From an uncultured Acidobacteriota bacterium (lineage in GTDB: Bacteria > Acidobacteriota > Blastocatellia > Pyrinomonadales > Pyrinomonadaceae), in the NCBI GenBank assembly GCA_902826385.1, contig CADEEU010000142.1, forward strand, positions 1 through 8,713: DNA of 8,713 nt. The letters are read 5' to 3'. The position numbers and the translations under genes are program-made. Positions 5,554 through 8,713 of this stretch are shown here, one piece after another. The notes below the pieces were generated by a model that was not told the DNA's origin, made no database searches, and saw only the letters and a program-made list of their open reading frames with translations. Position 1 is the stretch's first letter; every line of letters starts with the position of its first letter.

Positions 5554-7092
5554 ATGAAAACCTTAGTCATGATTTTTGCGATCACGTTAATTACCGCCGC
5601 GTCTGCGACCGCGCAGTACGACGAAAAACATCGCCCGCAGATTCATTTCTCGCCGCCCGCGATGTGGATGAACGATCCGAACGGCATGGTATATCACAAC
5701 GGCGAATACCATCTCTTTTATCAATATTACCCGAAGGACACGGTCTGGGGACCGATGCATTGGGGCCACGCTATCAGCCGCGATCTGGTCCGCTGGCAAA
5801 ATATGCCGATCGCGATCGAGCCGGACAAGCTCGGCTACATTTTCTCCGGCAGTGCGGTCGCGGACAAGAATAATTCGGCCGGTTTCAAAAATTCATCGAA
5901 CACGCCGCTGGTTGCGATGTTCACATATCACGACCCCGACGGAGAAAAAGCAGGGCGATCCGATTTTCAATACCAGGGAATTGCTTTCAGCAATGACAGC
6001 GGCCGGACGTGGACAAAATTCGATAAGAATCCCGTAATCTCAAACGCCGAAAAGGTTCGCGATTTTCGCGACCCAAAAGTGATTTGGCATGAGCCGACGA
6101 AACGCTGGATCGTCTCGCTTGCGGTCGGCAATCACATACGCTTTTATGAATCGCCCGACATGAAAAACTGGACGCTTACCGGACGGTTCGGTGGCAAGGG
6201 CGTCGGTGCACAAACGGGCGTGTGGGAATGTCCGGACCTTTTTCCGTTAAAGATCGAAGGGACAAACGAAACAAAGTGGGTGCTGCTGGTCAGCATAAAT
6301 CCCGGCGGACCTAACGGCGGTTCGGCGACACAGTATTTCGTCGGCAGCTTTGACGGCAAAGCTTTCCGCAGCGACGCTCCGCCCGAACGCATCAACTGGC
6401 TGGATCATGGCCGCGACAACTATGCGGGCGTCACGTGGGACAATATTCCGAACGGGCGCCGCATATTCTTAGGGTGGATGAGCAACTGGGACTACGCGCA
6501 AAAAGTTCCGACAGCTCCGTGGCGAAGCTCGATGACGCTGCCGCGAGACCTTGCCCTGAGAAAAACATCGAAAGGCATCAGCGTCGTTCAAAAATTCTCG
6601 CTTGAAACCGCTGCGTTGCAAGGTGCTGAATTTTTCAAGCTCAAGAATAAAACTGCTGACGGCAAACTTTTGCTTGGCAACGCCGGCCAGCCCATGGCCG
6701 AGATCACTATCGAGATCGATCTCGCAAAATCTTCTTCAAGCGAATTCGGAATCGAAGCGGCAAACAGCAAAGGCGAAAAGATGATCGTCGGTTTCGACGC
6801 GGCGGCAAAGCGGTTCTTTACCGACCGGACAAATTCGGGCGACTCAAGCTTTTCAAAAGATTTCATCAAGGGTCGCCACTACTCACCGCGTCTTAATGTA
6901 AGCTCGACCGTAAAACTGCACTTGATCTTCGACACGGCATCTGTCGAGCTGATCGCGGACGACGGAACGGTCGCTATGACGGATACATTTTTTCCATCAG
7001 AAACATTGAACGATTTTTCTTTCTTCGCAAACGGTGGAAACGCCCGCTTGGTTTCCGCTCGCGGGTGGAAGCTGCGATCGATATGGCGGTAA
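5554..7092 (+). CDS. Secreted glycoside hydrolase family 32 beta-fructosidase (levanase/inulinase/invertase type)
   Basis: 512 residues from ATG 5554. Residues 1-20 are a signal peptide with cleavage after SATA, so the enzyme acts in the periplasm or outside the cell. The GH32 five-bladed propeller spans about 26-335 with all family motifs: WMNDPNG (38-44, Asp41 nucleophile), WGPMHWGHA (65-73), FSGSAV (97-102), FRDPKV (171-176, Asp173 transition-state stabiliser), WECPDLF (224-230, Glu225 acid/base) and DNYAGVTWDN (288-297), which leads into the levanase-like FLGWMSNWDYA stretch (305-315). The rest, about 350-512, is the C-terminal beta-sandwich. It hydrolyses terminal beta-fructosides (sucrose, inulin, levan or fructo-oligosaccharides); the motifs favour an exo-acting fructanase but do not decide the polymer. 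It converges on a sugar-binding lipoprotein, and a fructokinase lies beyond, which fits fructan use. Confidence 0.95.
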   Translation: MKTLVMIFAITLITAASATAQYDEKHRPQIHFSPPAMWMNDPNGMVYHNGEYHLFYQYYPKDTVWGPMHWGHAISRDLVRWQNMPIAIEPDKLGYIFSGSAVADKNNSAGFKNSSNTPLVAMFTYHDPDGEKAGRSDFQYQGIAFSNDSGRTWTKFDKNPVISNAEKVRDFRDPKVIWHEPTKRWIVSLAVGNHIRFYESPDMKNWTLTGRFGGKGVGAQTGVWECPDLFPLKIEGTNETKWVLLVSINPGGPNGGSATQYFVGSFDGKAFRSDAPPERINWLDHGRDNYAGVTWDNIPNGRRIFLGWMSNWDYAQKVPTAPWRSSMTLPRDLALRKTSKGISVVQKFSLETAALQGAEFFKLKNKTADGKLLLGNAGQPMAEITIEIDLAKSSSSEFGIEAANSKGEKMIVGFDAAAKRFFTDRTNSGDSSFSKDFIKGRHYSPRLNVSSTVKLHLIFDTASVELIADDGTVAMTDTFFPSETLNDFSFFANGGNARLVSARGWKLRSIWR

Positions 7093-7167
7093 GGTGAAAC
7101 CGACTCCGGAAAAAGAGGAAGAAGATGAAAAGAGGATGATTGCCGACAGCTCAAATTAGAACGCGAG

Positions 7168-8244
7168 TTAATTTTTAGGCGGCCGTTTGTCCGCCGGTAC
7201 ATTTGCAAAAATGCGGTCATACTCTTCGTGGCCGTCGCGAACGATATCCATCAGGTTCGATTGTTCGATCACTTTCGGTTCGATAAAAACGAAAGGTATT
7301 TCTTTGTTTACGGCCTTCATCGTTTGAGTCGTTTCGATTTTTTCGCCGCGTGCGAGCTTTACCGCTGACTCGACCGCCGCGTAGGCAAGAGGTTTGATCG
7401 GTTTATAAACTGTCATCGATTGTTCCCCTTGCGCAATCCGCTGCAGCCCGTCGATCTGGGCATCCATGCCCGTAACGACAACTTTTCCGATCAGCCCTTG
7501 CGATTTCAAAGCCTGAATCGCGCCGCCCGCAGTTCCGTCATTCGAGCAAACGATCGCGGCAATGTCGTTGTTGTTGTTGGTCAGCGCGTTCTCGACAATC
7601 TTCAGCGCCGCTTCGGGCGACCATTCGACAGCGTGTTGGTCGGCAACTATCTTCACCGCACCGCTGTCCACCGCCGATTTCAGGACTTTTGCTTGCTCGG
7701 CTTTCATGATCAAAGCGTTGTTGTCTGTCGGCGCACCATACACGAGAATATAATTTCCGTTCGGTTTTGCTCTTAATGCGTATTCAGCCTGCATCCGTCC
7801 GGCGGTAGAATGCAGGTGCGACACGAAAAGATCGAGGGCGTCGCTCTGGATCATTCGATCATAACTAATAACAAACACGCCCTGCTTTTTCGCCTTCTCT
7901 ACGGCCGTCGCCGCAATCAACCCGTTATGCGGAGCGATTATCAGAACGTCTATACCGCGGCTCAAAAGAGTCTCGACCTGCTGTATCTGCTTTTCATCGT
8001 TACTGTCCGCCACGGTCGTAATAACCTCTGCCCCAAGCTCGGCCGCGCGTTTCTCGATAAGCTCTTTGTCTTTTGTCCAGTGTTCCTTTAACGTGTCCAT
8101 TGAAAATCCGATCAGGATTTTCTTATTAGGATCGGCGGCCTTTTTTTCAGGAGCCGTGGTGGTGTTCGCACCGCCGCAGCCGAGCATAAAGAGTAAAGTT
8201 GAAATCGTCGCGGACAAGATGAGTTTTTTCATAGAAGATTTCAT
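7168..8244 (-). CDS. XylF-like sugar ABC transporter substrate-binding lipoprotein
   Basis: 358 residues from the chosen start at 8244. The signal sequence MKKLILSATISTLLFMLGC ends in lipobox MLGC, so Cys23 is the lipidation site. The mature protein is a type I periplasmic binding protein (Peripla_BP_4), colinear with E. coli XylF: IGFSMDTLKEHW (45-56), YDRM (128-131), GAPTDNNA (170-177), DQHAVEWSPEAALKI (202-216), SNDGTAGGAIQAL (234-246), TGMDAQIDG (258-266) and VYKPI (279-283). Asp129, Arg130, Asp174, Asn176, Trp208, Asn235, Asp261 and Lys281 match residues I recall as sugar contacts in XylF. It therefore binds a monosaccharide, perhaps xylose, or fructose given the neighbours. Met at 8265 is possible but its Shine-Dalgarno would touch the start codon; Met at 8244 has GAGG nine bases upstream; Met at 8232 also keeps the signal. 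No ATPase or permease gene follows, because the GH32 gene converges from the other side. Confidence 0.9.
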   Translation of the reverse strand: MKSSMKKLILSATISTLLFMLGCGGANTTTAPEKKAADPNKKILIGFSMDTLKEHWTKDKELIEKRAAELGAEVITTVADSNDEKQIQQVETLLSRGIDVLIIAPHNGLIAATAVEKAKKQGVFVISYDRMIQSDALDLFVSHLHSTAGRMQAEYALRAKPNGNYILVYGAPTDNNALIMKAEQAKVLKSAVDSGAVKIVADQHAVEWSPEAALKIVENALTNNNNDIAAIVCSNDGTAGGAIQALKSQGLIGKVVVTGMDAQIDGLQRIAQGEQSMTVYKPIKPLAYAAVESAVKLARGEKIETTQTMKAVNKEIPFVFIEPKVIEQSNLMDIVRDGHEEYDRIFANVPADKRPPKN

Positions 8245-8358
8245 AGGTCTTTTCCTCTTCTTCATCCCCTTCCGTGGTTAAAAAGTTTCTATCCATAGAA
8301 GAAGATGAGTAAGAAGAAAGGAACGTCGCGGGACTAGGCTTCAAAAATTCGAACAAGC
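8245..8358. other. Divergent intergenic region between the XylF-like gene and the fructokinase gene
   Basis: This stretch should hold the promoters of both genes. Its left part is pyrimidine-rich on the plus strand (about 8248-8274) and its right part purine-rich (about 8297-8322), a strand asymmetry with short partly complementary CTTCTTC/GAAGAAG words. I see no convincing -35/-10 pair on either strand. An ATG at 8305 is in frame with the kinase but is stopped by TAG at 8335-8337. Confidence 0.4.
8253..8258 (-). promoter_or_regulatory. Ribosome binding site deciding the start of the XylF-like gene
   Basis: The minus strand reads AGAGGA, with GAGG nine bases before ATG 8244. This makes 8244 the best start and leaves the lysine- and arginine-rich seven residues from the upstream ATG (8265) as probable untranslated leader. 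Confidence 0.5.
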
Positions 8359-8713
8359 TTGACTGAAACCATACACCACAAAACAGACAGTCGCCAATAC
8401 ACAATCGTCGGTATCGGCGAGGTGCTGTGGGACGTGCTGCCCGCTGGAAAGATGCCCGGCGGAGCTCCGGCAAACTTTGCTTACATATCGACGCAGTTGG
8501 GCGACAGCGGAATAATCGCCAGCCGCGTCGGCAGCGACCCGGACGGCGAGGAACTTATCACCGAGTTAAAAAAGTGCGGTGCGCCGACCGAAAGAATCCA
8601 GTTCGATCCGACCTTCCCAACCGGCCGCGTCGAGGTCGAGTTGAAAGACGGAATTCCAACTTACGACATCAAAGAAAATGCGCTGTGGGACAATCTGGAG
8701 ATTAAGAGAGAGT
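8359..8713 (+). CDS. PfkB-family fructokinase, N-terminal part, cut by window end
   Basis: The frame is open from after a TAG at 8335-8337 to the window edge. From a proposed TTG start at 8359, 118 codons are visible. The core begins YTIVGIGEVLWDVLPAGK (about 14-31), followed by PGGAPANFAY (33-42), the GGAxxN sugar-binding signature of ribokinase-like kinases, then ASRVGSDPDGEEL and PTGRVEVEL, both typical of bacterial fructokinases. The ATP-binding and catalytic Asp motifs lie beyond the window. The role would be ATP-dependent phosphorylation of fructose in the cytoplasm, fitting fructose release by the GH32 enzyme upstream. The start is uncertain: no ATG exists in frame between the TAG and the conserved core, and TTG 8359 has no clear Shine-Dalgarno. 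The exact sugar is inferred from the family and context. Confidence 0.85.
   Translation, partial: MTETIHHKTDSRQYTIVGIGEVLWDVLPAGKMPGGAPANFAYISTQLGDSGIIASRVGSDPDGEELITELKKCGAPTERIQFDPTFPTGRVEVELKDGIPTYDIKENALWDNLEIKRE

Noticed and set aside
7094..7159. A 21-codon GTG-started open frame encoding a Glu/Lys-rich peptide in the gap after GH32
   Set aside because: It is short, lies in a purine-rich spacer where such codons arise by composition, and has no good ribosome binding site. The same spacer shows no terminator hairpin.
8248..8322. Pyrimidine tract followed by purine tract as a long hairpin
   Set aside because: Pairing is limited to short repeated CTTCTTC/GAAGAAG words with a large loop, so composition explains it as well as a specific structure.
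8147..8473. A 108-codon minus-strand open frame across the divergent intergenic region
   Set aside because: It overlaps the starts of both the XylF-like gene and the fructokinase, which have strong family motifs. Its own translation is low-complexity and unrecognisable.

Overview
The window carries nine protein-coding genes, seven complete and one cut by each edge. I see no RNA genes, insertion sequences, CRISPR arrays or phage genes. Base composition is fairly balanced and codon usage looks uniform, so nothing stands out as recently acquired. A diaminopimelate (DAP) lysine pathway of the succinylase type, several exported proteins or lipoproteins with short signal sequences, and a long secreted LVIVD-repeat protein all suggest a Gram-negative environmental bacterium. 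My best guess is Acidobacteriota (Blastocatellia-like). That guess rests on the general look of the proteins, not on a marker gene.

Left block (1-5426), lysine/DAP synthesis. On the minus strand, dapA (4018-3110), a PrxQ/Bcp-type peroxiredoxin (3092-2556), dapD (2540-1710) and a secreted LVIVD beta-propeller protein (1685 to beyond base 1) follow one another with gaps of 17, 15 and 24 bases. They look like one transcript, read from a plausible sigma70-type promoter at 4048-4077. dapB (5426-4728) is also on the minus strand but is separated from dapA by a plus-strand gene (4097-4693) for an M23-family peptidoglycan peptidase lipoprotein. DapA makes hydroxy-tetrahydrodipicolinate, DapB reduces it, and DapD acylates the product. 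The end product, meso-DAP, feeds both lysine and the peptidoglycan cross-links that M23 enzymes can cut.

Right block (5554-8713), fructan/sugar use. A secreted GH32 beta-fructosidase (5554-7092, plus) is followed convergently by a XylF-like sugar-binding lipoprotein (8244-7168, minus). Divergent from that is a PfkB-family fructokinase (from about 8359, plus, cut by the window end). A simple reading is that GH32 releases fructose outside the cytoplasm, an ABC transporter using the binding protein imports sugar, and the kinase phosphorylates fructose. No permease or ATPase gene lies beside the binding protein, and its sequence is closest to xylose-binding proteins, so the link is inferred from context.

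I found no clearly undescribed system. The points most worth a second look are: the DapD subtype, which lacks the glutamate equivalent to Glu189 of E. coli-type enzymes; the histidine- and cysteine-rich propeller at the end of the dap operon; the M23 gene inside the dap cluster; a dyad overlapping the dapA promoter; a nearly leaderless dapB; the orphan XylF-like protein; and an in-frame amber codon upstream of the kinase.
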